Origin: Rhodococcus sp. BP22
GTDB taxonomy: Bacteria > Actinomycetota > Actinomycetes > Mycobacteriales > Mycobacteriaceae
NCBI RefSeq assembly: GCF_014281965.1
Contig: NZ_JACFTB010000005.1
Location: 186,001 to 250,000 of the forward strand
Length of the DNA stretch: 64,000 nucleotides
Reading direction: 5' to 3'
Program-made: the position numbers and the translations under genes
The notes under the pieces: generated by a model
What the model saw: only the letters and a program-made list of their open reading frames with translations
Database searches by the model: none
Told to the model about the DNA's origin: nothing
In this document: positions 1-7,651 of the stretch, piece after piece
Position numbering within the stretch: position 1 is the stretch's first letter
How the letters are laid out: every line of letters starts with the position of its first letter

Positions 1-1
1 C

Positions 2-508
2 CATGCGGCCTACCCGAAGATGATCGCCCAGGGCAATGGTCACATCGTCAACACGGCCTCGGCCGGTGGCCTGATGGCAGCAGGTCTGATCACCAGCTAC
101 ATCGCCACGAAGCATGCAGTGGTCGGACTCTCGCTCGCGCTGCGTACCGAGGCGGCGGCCAAAGGCGTCGGTGTCACCGTTGTCTGCCCGGGGGCGGTCG
201 ATACCCCGATCTTGGACAAGGGTTCGATCGACGACTTCGTGGGCCGCGACTACTACCTCAAGGGTCAGCGCATCGAGACCCCGCACTCGCCGGCGAAGCT
301 GGCCGACGAGGTGCTGGCGGCCGTCGCCGGGAACAAGGCCATCCTGGTCACGCCGCGCTCGGCTCGCCTGGCATGGCGGTTCAACCGGCTCGCGCCGGGA
401 CTGATGCAACGCTCGTCGATCTTATTCGTGGCTCGCCAGCGCAAGTGGCAGGCTCAGCGAGCCCAAAAGGCGGGGAAATCAGCGCACAGCGACCTCACAC
501 GGTCGTGA
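2..508 (+). CDS. Short-chain dehydrogenase/reductase, C-terminal part (5' truncated by window edge)
   Basis: The reading frame is open from base 2, so the gene starts outside the window. The visible 169 residues carry the second half of a classical SDR: a serine-bearing strand (HIVNTASAGG), the catalytic Tyr-x-x-x-Lys as SYIATKHAV, and the following VCPGAVDTPI segment that usually lines the cofactor and substrate pocket. The N-terminal Rossmann glycine motif is missing because of the edge. Such enzymes reduce or oxidise alcohol/carbonyl groups with NAD(P)(H); the substrate cannot be read from this fragment. It converges on the hydrolase gene, with only 4 nt between the two stops. Confidence 0.85.
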   Translation, partial: HAAYPKMIAQGNGHIVNTASAGGLMAAGLITSYIATKHAVVGLSLALRTEAAAKGVGVTVVCPGAVDTPILDKGSIDDFVGRDYYLKGQRIETPHSPAKLADEVLAAVAGNKAILVTPRSARLAWRFNRLAPGLMQRSSILFVARQRKWQAQRAQKAGKSAHSDLTRS

Positions 509-512
509 CACC

Positions 513-1466
513 TCAGTTCGCTGCAGGGGTCAGGTGTCGCTTCAAGAAAAGCACCGCATGTTCGACGGCCGGTCCGTGGAACGGCTTGCCCGGGAACAGA
601 TCGAAGTGGTCTCCCGGGTAATGACGCACCTCGGCGCGGCCCGCGAAGGCTGCCAGCGCCGCCGCACGCGGCGGCGCTGACCGGTCGAAGTCGGCGATCT
701 GGACCAGAAGCGGGACCTTGATCTTCGCGGCGGCCTGGGCCGGCGCTCTGGTGCCGAGTTCCAGGCCGACGTCGGCGCGGACTTCGTTGCGCCAGGACGG
801 ACCTGCGATCGAGTGGTAGTCCTCGTAGGCCCCGGACAGAGTGAGCGCACCGGGCTGCCCCGGCTTGCCGACGACCGGCAGCATCGTGGGCTTGCCCATG
901 TTGGCCCGCACCCGTGCACCAATCCCGGTTGCAGTGGCCTTGAGCAGGGTCAACGGACCATGCGCGGCGAGAGCGTGCCGCATGGCGGCCACACCGTCGA
1001 CCATCGGCACCACCGCTATGACGGCCGCAACGTCCTCACGGTCAGCGGCCACCTGGAGTACATGGCCACCAGCCAACGAGACGCCCCACAGCACGATCCG
1101 CTGCGGATCGACACCGGGGAGTTGCGCAGCAGCGTCGACCGCCGCCATCCAGTCCTGGACCTGACCGGCCAAGGACACGGTCTGGCGCTCGTCGCCGCCG
1201 CTGGTGCCGAAACCGCGATAGTCGAAGGTGAAGGCGTCCAACCCCGCTGCGGCGAACGACTCGGCAAAGGCGTCCAGGCCCGAGTCCCGGGTGCCACCCA
1301 ATCCGTGCGCCAACACGACGACCGGGCGGCCGGCCGCCGATGCCAATGCGTCACTGCGAGCCGGAAAGTGGGTGCCCTCGCACCGTGTACCCGCCACCGT
1401 GAAGCCGACGACACGTGTTGCTTCGGTGGGCAGGGTTTCGGTCATGGTGGTGTGGTTCTCATTCAT
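513..1466 (-). CDS. Alpha/beta hydrolase
   Basis: A 317-residue alpha/beta-hydrolase. Visible motifs are the oxyanion-side VVLAHGLGGTRDSG, the FDYRGFGTSGG strand-loop, the nucleophile elbow GVSLAGG (Ser in GxSxG), an acid candidate in QIADFDRSAP and the C-terminal His in GDHFDLF, so the triad looks complete. The ATG at 1466 is preferred because GGAG lies six bases upstream; an in-frame TTG at 1478 is the alternative. It is the last gene of a minus-strand group (FMO, TetR, hydrolase) and starts 51 nt after the TetR stop. It may hydrolyse an ester or lactone made by the neighbouring monooxygenase; that is inference from context only. Confidence 0.85.
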   Translation of the reverse strand: MNENHTTMTETLPTEATRVVGFTVAGTRCEGTHFPARSDALASAAGRPVVVLAHGLGGTRDSGLDAFAESFAAAGLDAFTFDYRGFGTSGGDERQTVSLAGQVQDWMAAVDAAAQLPGVDPQRIVLWGVSLAGGHVLQVAADREDVAAVIAVVPMVDGVAAMRHALAAHGPLTLLKATATGIGARVRANMGKPTMLPVVGKPGQPGALTLSGAYEDYHSIAGPSWRNEVRADVGLELGTRAPAQAAAKIKVPLLVQIADFDRSAPPRAAALAAFAGRAEVRHYPGDHFDLFPGKPFHGPAVEHAVLFLKRHLTPAAN

Positions 1467-1517
1467 GCCTGGCTCCAAGGGTTTTCGAACGGGAGTCGAA
1501 TTGCAGGGGTGCGCAAC

Positions 1518-2141
1518 TCAGGGAAGGGGAGGGGTGCCGTAGATGGAGCGGACCCAGATGCTGGTGACCACATCGACATGCAGGTCGTGATCGGGGCACG
1601 AGCCCACCACTCGACGCTCCATGTTGCGGTCGTTGACGTCCAGCAGAACCGCAGCCAACGCTCGTGCGTCGGGTCCGTCCGGTGCCCGGCCGGCCGCACG
1701 TTCGGCTTCGATCATCTCGGCCACGGCCTCCTCGAACGAGACCCGGTCGGCCTCCCACATCTTGCGGATGGACGGGTTGGTGGCCCGGGCCTCCAACACG
1801 GCACGGTAGAGATGCTCGTGCCGCTCGGTGACGGTGAACAGATACGAAACGGCTTGACCGATGCGCTCGGTCGGGTCGCGAGAGACGTCGGTCAACCAGA
1901 CACCGGCCTCGGACGCCTCCTCGTAGATGACTTCCATCAAAGCGCCGACCGCAGCGGCCTTGTTCTCGAAGTAGAAGTAGAACGCAGAGCGGGTGACCCC
2001 GGCCCGACGGGACAGGTCGGCCACGTTGATCGACTCGACACTGTCCACCTCCCGCAACGAATCATCGAGTGCCGCGAGCAGCGCAGTGCGGCGCGCGTCC
2101 CCCTTCGTCGGACTCCGTGATGCATCGATCCGGGCGTTCAT
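1518..2141 (-). CDS. TetR-family regulator, EthR-like
   Basis: A 207-residue TetR protein. The N-terminal helix-turn-helix is read in INVADLSRRAGVTRSAFYFYFENKAAA, where the FYFYF stretch is characteristic of the EthR branch. The C-terminal end IWVRSIYG resembles the EthR C terminus (IWVTSIYG, from memory). In Mycobacterium EthR represses the Baeyer-Villiger monooxygenase EthA. Here the regulator start overlaps the stop of the upstream monooxygenase by 4 nt (ATGA), so the two are co-translated rather than divergent as in ethA-ethR. Paired palindromes in front of the operon (3490-3530) are the likely binding sites. Ligand unknown. Confidence 0.88.
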   Translation of the reverse strand: MNARIDASRSPTKGDARRTALLAALDDSLREVDSVESINVADLSRRAGVTRSAFYFYFENKAAAVGALMEVIYEEASEAGVWLTDVSRDPTERIGQAVSYLFTVTERHEHLYRAVLEARATNPSIRKMWEADRVSFEEAVAEMIEAERAAGRAPDGPDARALAAVLLDVNDRNMERRVVGSCPDHDLHVDVVTSIWVRSIYGTPPLP

Positions 2142-3466
2142 CGAGAAACCCGAGCTCGACCGGTCGGCAGTTCCTTCGTCCGCAATTGGTGCTCGTAGAC
2201 GAAATAGTCCAACTGCTGAGTGTGACGGGCAGTCGGAAGCATGTGCCCCAGATACAGAGCCTCGTCGTCTGCAATGACCCGTTTCATCTCCTCGACCGAA
2301 GGGAGGGCGTACTGGCCGACCAGGTACGCGGCGAGGATTCGGGTCTGGGCTTCCACGAACGGGAACAGTGTCGGGGTGGACTGGGCGAATCCTATGAACG
2401 CCAGGTCGTCGATGCCGGGGGAGAACATCCGCTTGTACAAGCTGATGTGATTGCCCTTGGCCGAGAAGAACTCCGGGTCGAAGAACGGGAACGTGATGTT
2501 GTATCCGGTGGCGTAGATGATGACGTCGAAGTCAGCACTGGTGCCGTCCTCGAAATGCACGGTCTTCCCGTCCAATCTCTTCAGATTGCCCTTGGCGGTC
2601 AGATCGCCCGATCCCAGCCGCAGCGGCAATTCCACCGACTGGGTGGGGTGCGCCTCCATGAACTTGTGGTTCGGCTCCGGCAATCCCATATCCGAGGGAT
2701 ATCCGTTCTGCATGGGCGCCACCTTGGAGATGACCTTGCGCTGCCACTTCAGCGGGATATGCGGCGAGGTCTTGAAACCCATGTCCGCAGGCTTTCCCCT
2801 GATGTACTTGGGCACGATCCACGCACTCGAGCGAGTCGAGATCACGACCTCGTTGTCGAGGGTGCGGCTGGACAGTTCGACGGCGATGTCAGCAGCCGAA
2901 TTGCCGATGCCGACCACCAGAATTCGCTTGCCGCGCAGGTGCAATGGATGTTCTGGGTCGATGTAGTGGTGCGAGTGAAAGCTTTCCCCGGTGAATTCGC
3001 CGTCGAACTCCGGCAACCGAGCGTCCCAGTGGTGACCATTGCCGACCACCAGAAAGTCGAACTCACGAGTCGAGCCGTCCTCCAGGTCCAATTCCCATCC
3101 GCCACCGGGCTTGCGACGCGCACTGCGGACGCCGTTGGAGAACTCGATGTTCTTCTTCAGGTCGAAGGCCTCGGCGTAATCCTCCAGGTACTCCTTGACC
3201 AGCGTGTGGTGCGGGAAGTCCGGGTAGCTGTCGGGCATCGGGAAGTCCCGGAACGACAGTTGGTATTTGGAGGTGTCGATATGCAACGACTTGTAAGCAC
3301 TCGACATGCCATTCGGATTGCCGAAGGCCCAGTTGCCACCGATGCGATCGGACATCTCGAAGCAGGTGTGCGGAACGCCGTAGTCGTCGAGCATCTTGCT
3401 GGCGGTGAGTCCGGAGATCCCTGCGCCGATGATCGCGGTGGTGGGCCTGACGAACGTGGTGGTCAT
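2138..3466 (-). CDS. Flavin-containing monooxygenase (FMO/BVMO superfamily)
   Basis: A 442-residue class B flavoprotein monooxygenase. The FAD-binding GAGISG sits at about residues 14-19, the FMO fingerprint FTGESFHSHHY at 158-168, and the NADPH-binding glycine motif GIGNSAAD at 186-193. A late ATGYNITFPF segment, typical of FMOs, is also present. It would oxygenate a soft nucleophile or ketone with NADPH and O2 in the cytoplasm. First gene of an operon with the EthR-like repressor and the alpha/beta hydrolase, divergent from the LLM oxidoreductase at 3622. The stop overlaps the TetR start by 4 nt. Confidence 0.92.
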   Translation of the reverse strand: MTTTFVRPTTAIIGAGISGLTASKMLDDYGVPHTCFEMSDRIGGNWAFGNPNGMSSAYKSLHIDTSKYQLSFRDFPMPDSYPDFPHHTLVKEYLEDYAEAFDLKKNIEFSNGVRSARRKPGGGWELDLEDGSTREFDFLVVGNGHHWDARLPEFDGEFTGESFHSHHYIDPEHPLHLRGKRILVVGIGNSAADIAVELSSRTLDNEVVISTRSSAWIVPKYIRGKPADMGFKTSPHIPLKWQRKVISKVAPMQNGYPSDMGLPEPNHKFMEAHPTQSVELPLRLGSGDLTAKGNLKRLDGKTVHFEDGTSADFDVIIYATGYNITFPFFDPEFFSAKGNHISLYKRMFSPGIDDLAFIGFAQSTPTLFPFVEAQTRILAAYLVGQYALPSVEEMKRVIADDEALYLGHMLPTARHTQQLDYFVYEHQLRTKELPTGRARVSR

Positions 3467-3489
3467 AGAAGACTCGCTAACTGGAGGGG

Positions 3490-3530
3490 GTGACAGCGGT
3501 CACGTTATGCGCTAATTTGACACACGTCAA
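3490..3530. promoter_or_regulatory. Two TGAC-N4-GTCA palindromes, probable TetR operators
   Basis: In the 155-base gap between the FMO and LLM genes are two similar inverted repeats: GTGACagcgGTCAC at 3490-3503 and TTGACacacGTCAA at 3517-3530. Their centres are 27 bp apart. They share the core TGAC-N4-GTCA. Paired sites in front of an operon encoding its own TetR protein suggest autoregulation and possibly joint control of the divergent gene. Binding is inferred. Confidence 0.5.
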
Positions 3531-3621
3531 GAAAACTCTGACGACCGTCGAATTCACCTGTCGAGCGGCACAGTTCCAAAGTGGTGCGCGTCGCCCGAGG
3601 TAAAGAATCGGAGTATCGAGT

Positions 3622-4671
3622 ATGGCGTCGAGCGCGCGAGTCCTGGATGAACTGGGCTACTACCTACTGGCGGGTGCCGGGAGCGACGGGCCCGCAACCC
3701 TGATGGACGAGGCCCGACTCGGCGAGGACATGGGATTCGGGACCGCCTGGATCTCCGAGCGCTGGAATGTGAAGGAAGCGTCGTCACTGTCCGGCGCTGC
3801 GTGCGCGGTCACCGACCGAATGCGCATCGGTACCGCCGCAACCAATCACAACACCCGGCACCCACTGATCACCGCATCGTGGGCGACGACTCTGCATCGA
3901 CTCTCGGGTGGGAGGTTCACGCTCGGGATCGGACGCGGCATAGCGGCAATGGGCAGCGCATTCGGGGTGCCGTCGGTGACGACGGCGATGATGGAGGACT
4001 GGGCTCAGATCACCCGCAGGCTGTGGCACGGCGAAGTCATTCTGAATCACGATGGGCCGCTGGGTAAATGGCCGGTATTATTCCTGGATTCCGATTTCGA
4101 TGAAGATATTCGCTTGGCGATAGTCGCTTTCGGCCCCAACACCCTGAAATTGGGCGGCCGAGAATTCGACGACGTCGTTCTGCATACCTACTTCACTCCC
4201 GAGACACTTCAACGTGCGGTGAAGACCGTGAAGACGGCGGCTGAGCAGGCGGGCCGAGATCCGGACAGTGTCAGGGTGTGGTCGTGCTTGGCGACGGTAG
4301 GTGATCACCTACCCGAGGAACTACGTGTGAAGAAGACCGTTGCTCGGTTGGCGACGTATCTGCAGGGCTACGGAGATCTCCTGGTGAAGACCAACAACTG
4401 GGATCCTGCTGTGCTGCAGCGTTTTCGCGCAGACTCGGTGGTGACCTCGATCGCCGGGGGCATCGACAGCAAAGCCACGACGGATCAGCTGGAACACATC
4501 GCGACACTGTTGCCCGAGGAGTGGCTGGAACCATCGGCGACCGGGACGGCAGGGCAGTGCGTCGACCGTATTCGCAAGGAGTTCGACTACGGCGCAGATG
4601 CGGTAATCCTGCATGGCGCAACTCCGCAGGAGCTGGCACCGATCATTGAGGTCTATCGCGAAACCTGCTGA
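3622..4671 (+). CDS. LLM-class (luciferase-like) F420/flavin-dependent oxidoreductase
   Basis: A 349-residue luciferase-like TIM-barrel protein. Family features include LGEDMGFGTAWISERW near the N terminus, the IGTAATNHNTRHPL strand, and the SGGRFTLGIGRG turn that binds the deazaflavin or flavin phosphate. Actinobacterial members of this type mostly use coenzyme F420. The ATG is preceded by GGAG at eight bases. It is divergent from the FMO operon and ends just before a strong terminator hairpin. Substrate not predictable. Confidence 0.85.
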   Translation: MASSARVLDELGYYLLAGAGSDGPATLMDEARLGEDMGFGTAWISERWNVKEASSLSGAACAVTDRMRIGTAATNHNTRHPLITASWATTLHRLSGGRFTLGIGRGIAAMGSAFGVPSVTTAMMEDWAQITRRLWHGEVILNHDGPLGKWPVLFLDSDFDEDIRLAIVAFGPNTLKLGGREFDDVVLHTYFTPETLQRAVKTVKTAAEQAGRDPDSVRVWSCLATVGDHLPEELRVKKTVARLATYLQGYGDLLVKTNNWDPAVLQRFRADSVVTSIAGGIDSKATTDQLEHIATLLPEEWLEPSATGTAGQCVDRIRKEFDYGADAVILHGATPQELAPIIEVYRETC

Positions 4672-4678
4672 TGAACGA

Positions 4679-4718
4679 GCTATGCCGGCTCGATGGGGTG
4701 ACCATCGGCCGGCATAGC
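4679..4718. terminator. Convergent terminator hairpin
   Basis: GCTATGCCGGC (4679-4689) pairs perfectly with GCCGGCATAGC (4708-4718). An inner CGATGG (4691-4696) pairs with CCATCG (4702-4707), with one bulged T and the loop GGTGA. The roughly 17-bp stem lies between the converging LLM and DUF4012 genes. There is no clear U-tract, so it may act in both directions. Confidence 0.7.
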
Positions 4719-4758
4719 CCGCGCAATCTACAGATCCGGGGCCGTCAGTGCTCCACCA

Positions 4759-6531
4759 TCAGCATTGGGGAAGATCGATGCTGATAGTAGGAGTGTCCAC
4801 CAACGGCTGGACCGGAACCGTAGCTTCACCGGAAACCGAAGGCTCCTCCAGTTCCCAAGTGACAGTAGAGGATTCACCGGGCGGAATCGTGACGTACGCA
4901 GCCTGGACGGGCCGACCCAGCTCGGTACCCTTCTGGACCGAGAAGGCGTTGACACCGTCGACCTTCATGCCCGTGATCTTGGCGCCCTGTGTTCCGTACA
5001 GGTAGGCGATCGACTCGTTGGTGCCGTACGGGACACCGGGCTGGAAGGTGCTGGCCACGTACTGGGTCAGGCCGTCCGAGTTCACGGTGTTGGTCAGTGT
5101 CGCGGTCACCGTCGACTTACGGGTCGGGCCGGTGCAGGATTCCGCGGTGTACGAGATATCGCGGGTCAGGTAGTAGTCGAGCTTGTTTCCGCCTGCGTTG
5201 TTGACGATCACGTTGGCATACGGTGCAGGATCGTCCGGGATCGCATGGCCGACCTTCGTCCCCGCCAGGACTTCCTGCTCGGCGGTGTCTGCGCTCCACA
5301 CCGAGATGCGTCCCTCACTGCCTGCCCGGCCGACCGCGTCGAGCAACTTGCGGGTCGGAGCGACGCCCGTCGTCATCTTCGACACGACAGCCTGCGAGAT
5401 TTCCTGCAGGTAGTTCTTGCGGGCGAGCTGATCCTCGCCGAACCGAGCGTATGCAGTGGACAACGTCACCTCGACCACGTTGTCACCGGAAATGACTTCG
5501 CCGTCGGTGAGCGTGACCGGGCCGGTCGCATCGAGGATGTAGCCGAGTGCGACTGGGTCGGTAGCGATGGCGCCGTCGAGTTTTTCACCGGTCTGCTCGG
5601 CCCACATCGAAGACCAGATCTGGCCCGCGTACGGAAAGTGCGGGCTCGCATTGGAATTGCGGAAGTCGGTCGTGGTGTTACGCGGACCCCACAGTGCGGT
5701 GTACTCGGGGCCGAGATCGATCGGCTGCTCCGCGAACTCCAGCTCACGATTACTGCCGAGGGTATCGACCCGGGCAGTTCCGTTGTCGGCGCGCACAATT
5801 CCGAATCCACCGAGTAGGCCACCCGTGCCGCGTGCCTCGGCGTTGGTCTGGAAGGCCAGGAAGTAGGAGCGGGGACCGTTGGCGCCCATCATGGAAGGAA
5901 CGATGCGGCTCGCCGTGTAGGTATTGGTCAGCAACCCCGACACATCGTGGGTCTGATTCTCGAGCTGCACACGGGCGTCGTCGACGACACCGAGATAAGC
6001 GGGTGCCTCGATTGCCTGAGCCTGCGCGTAGAGATCCTGGGCCGCGGCGGATGTCTCCGCGAGGATCGGCTCCGCCTCGGTGAGCGACTGCAAGTTCACT
6101 CGGCCGCCACCCTCGATCACGTTGTCGGGGGAAATACTTGCGCTCGCCTGCGCCGCGGGCTCGAGAACATCGACCGCGAGACCCTTCACCACATCGGTGA
6201 TCTCGACGATCGTCTCGAGGGGACTGCCGAAGAACGGAATAGCTGCAGCGATCGTGAACGGCAGCGAAGACGCCGCGTTCTGCGCCTTGTCCGCGGACTC
6301 GCTCGCCTCGGCGGCAGCGGCCTGCGCCCCCGACACATCGCCGTCGAGCAAGGCGTTCTTGGCGGAGGTCGCGGCGTCCCGCGTCGTCTCCAAATTGGAC
6401 TTCGCCGTCAATGCCTCGTACGCCAGCCACGCGAGGAAGGCGAGAACGACGACCAGAACGATGCCGACACCCAACAGGACGGGGCGCTTGTTCTTGCGCG
6501 ACGGCGGGCGGGTGTCGGTGCCAGAGGTCAT
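4759..6531 (-). CDS. DUF4012 membrane-anchored protein
   Basis: A 590-residue protein with a short basic cytoplasmic N terminus, one transmembrane helix at about residues 19-41, a helical Ala-rich stretch, and a large extracellular domain of the DUF4012 type. Recognisable segments are YFLAFQTNAEARGTGGLLGGFG and LDGAIATDPVALGYILDATGPV. DUF4012 proteins occur in actinobacterial exopolysaccharide and cell-surface loci; their biochemical role is not known. The gene is divergent from the sugar transferase and NRPS that follow, which supports a surface-polymer role. Confidence 0.8.
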   Translation of the reverse strand: MTSGTDTRPPSRKNKRPVLLGVGIVLVVVLAFLAWLAYEALTAKSNLETTRDAATSAKNALLDGDVSGAQAAAAEASESADKAQNAASSLPFTIAAAIPFFGSPLETIVEITDVVKGLAVDVLEPAAQASASISPDNVIEGGGRVNLQSLTEAEPILAETSAAAQDLYAQAQAIEAPAYLGVVDDARVQLENQTHDVSGLLTNTYTASRIVPSMMGANGPRSYFLAFQTNAEARGTGGLLGGFGIVRADNGTARVDTLGSNRELEFAEQPIDLGPEYTALWGPRNTTTDFRNSNASPHFPYAGQIWSSMWAEQTGEKLDGAIATDPVALGYILDATGPVTLTDGEVISGDNVVEVTLSTAYARFGEDQLARKNYLQEISQAVVSKMTTGVAPTRKLLDAVGRAGSEGRISVWSADTAEQEVLAGTKVGHAIPDDPAPYANVIVNNAGGNKLDYYLTRDISYTAESCTGPTRKSTVTATLTNTVNSDGLTQYVASTFQPGVPYGTNESIAYLYGTQGAKITGMKVDGVNAFSVQKGTELGRPVQAAYVTIPPGESSTVTWELEEPSVSGEATVPVQPLVDTPTISIDLPQC

Positions 6532-6811
6532 GTCGACGGGGCTCCTGTTGCTTGGGATGATTCGGGTGAAGGGCGCAGGTATTGCCGAAAGAAGATATTC
6601 ACGTCCGTGGGAAGACTAGTGCGTCGACGTCGGCAGCGGGCATTGAGGTAGTGGGTAATTCGTTTGAATGATTGTCGGTGTCGGCAATTAATACGATCGT
6701 GTAATGAACCGACTCGAGTGCTCCGAAATTGTAACGTGATGGTTGGTTACTCGCGATAACAAACTGTCGGTCTCGGGGAGGCCGTCTCGTTCGGAGAAGG
6801 GAGTCGGGAGA

Positions 6812-7396
6812 GTGATCCGCTGTAGTTCGGGAGGGTCCGGTTCGGATCCCCTGATACCACAACAGGGCGGATCGGTGGCGCCCACGCGGCTCGATCCGGT
6901 GCAATCTGCGACCAAAGTCATATTCGACAGGGCTGTGGCCGCCACAATCCTGGTAGTGCTGGCGCCGGTGTTCCTCGGATGCATGATCCTGACCAGTGGC
7001 GCCGAGGGTGAGCCCACGTTCGCGTCCACGACGAGGATCGGTCGTCGGGGCGTCCGTTTTCAGCTCCTGAGCTTCAAGATGCCTCCTGAGCAGCGGCTGG
7101 GCGTACTGCTTTCAAAGCTGGGCATGGATCATCTGCCCGAACTGATCAACGTTCTTCGGGGTGACATGAGCATGGTCGGGCCGCGACCCGCCGCGGATCG
7201 GCCCGGCATTGCCGAAGTGGAGGTACCCGTCGACTGCCGTCCAGGAATCACCGGCCTCTGGGCGCTCGAGCCCCGCGCGGACATCTCCGGACCGGAAGCG
7301 GCGATGCTCGATCGCCGCTATGTGGACTCTTGGTCGCTCGCCCGCGACATCCGCATCCTCTACCGGACAGTCGTCGCAGTACGGTACGGCCCCTGA
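6812..7396 (+). CDS. Small bacterial sugar-phosphate transferase (PglC/WbaP catalytic-domain family) with altered active site
   Basis: About 194 residues from a GTG start with GAGAAGGGA upstream. It has a hydrophobic re-entrant or transmembrane helix (IFDRAVAATILVVLAPVFLGCMIL) followed by a monotopic phosphoglycosyl-transferase core: RIGRRG, then LINVLRGDMSMVGPRP and RPGITGLWAL. Family members move a sugar phosphate from UDP-sugar to undecaprenyl phosphate at the membrane. Two oddities are seen. The loop between the usual KFRTM strand and the catalytic helix is very short. The catalytic Asp-Glu dyad (DELPQL) reads Asp106-His107 (MDHLPEL), so the Glu is lost. It may have changed chemistry or be inactive. 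It lies upstream of the NRPS with the same orientation. Confidence 0.78.
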   Translation: MIRCSSGGSGSDPLIPQQGGSVAPTRLDPVQSATKVIFDRAVAATILVVLAPVFLGCMILTSGAEGEPTFASTTRIGRRGVRFQLLSFKMPPEQRLGVLLSKLGMDHLPELINVLRGDMSMVGPRPAADRPGIAEVEVPVDCRPGITGLWALEPRADISGPEAAMLDRRYVDSWSLARDIRILYRTVVAVRYGP

Positions 7397-7651
7397 ACGT
7401 CTGGAAATATTCAGGGAAATAACCAGAAACAAGCGGAATGTCGCTTTTCAATATGACTCACCTAGTTTTCGCCGAAATGCACTGTGTCCGCAACGGTTAA
7501 TATCACGGAAGTCGCATTGCATAAGTAGAGCAAATACCTCCGGTCCACTAGTTTGTAATTGGGCGCTACTGATCGACGTTGCTTCAGCAACGTTCTTCCG
7601 GAGTGAAGATTGTGCCGCCGGCGCAAAGAACTGTGAGGAGGGGTAGCAGAA

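Noticed and set aside
813-2120. 435-codon open frame on the plus strand
   Set aside because: Covers the antisense of both the alpha/beta hydrolase and the TetR gene, which are well supported.
2069-3493. 474-codon open frame on the plus strand
   Set aside because: Antisense to the FMO gene, which has complete flavin and NADPH motifs; the plus-strand translation is low-quality and His/Arg/Val-rich.
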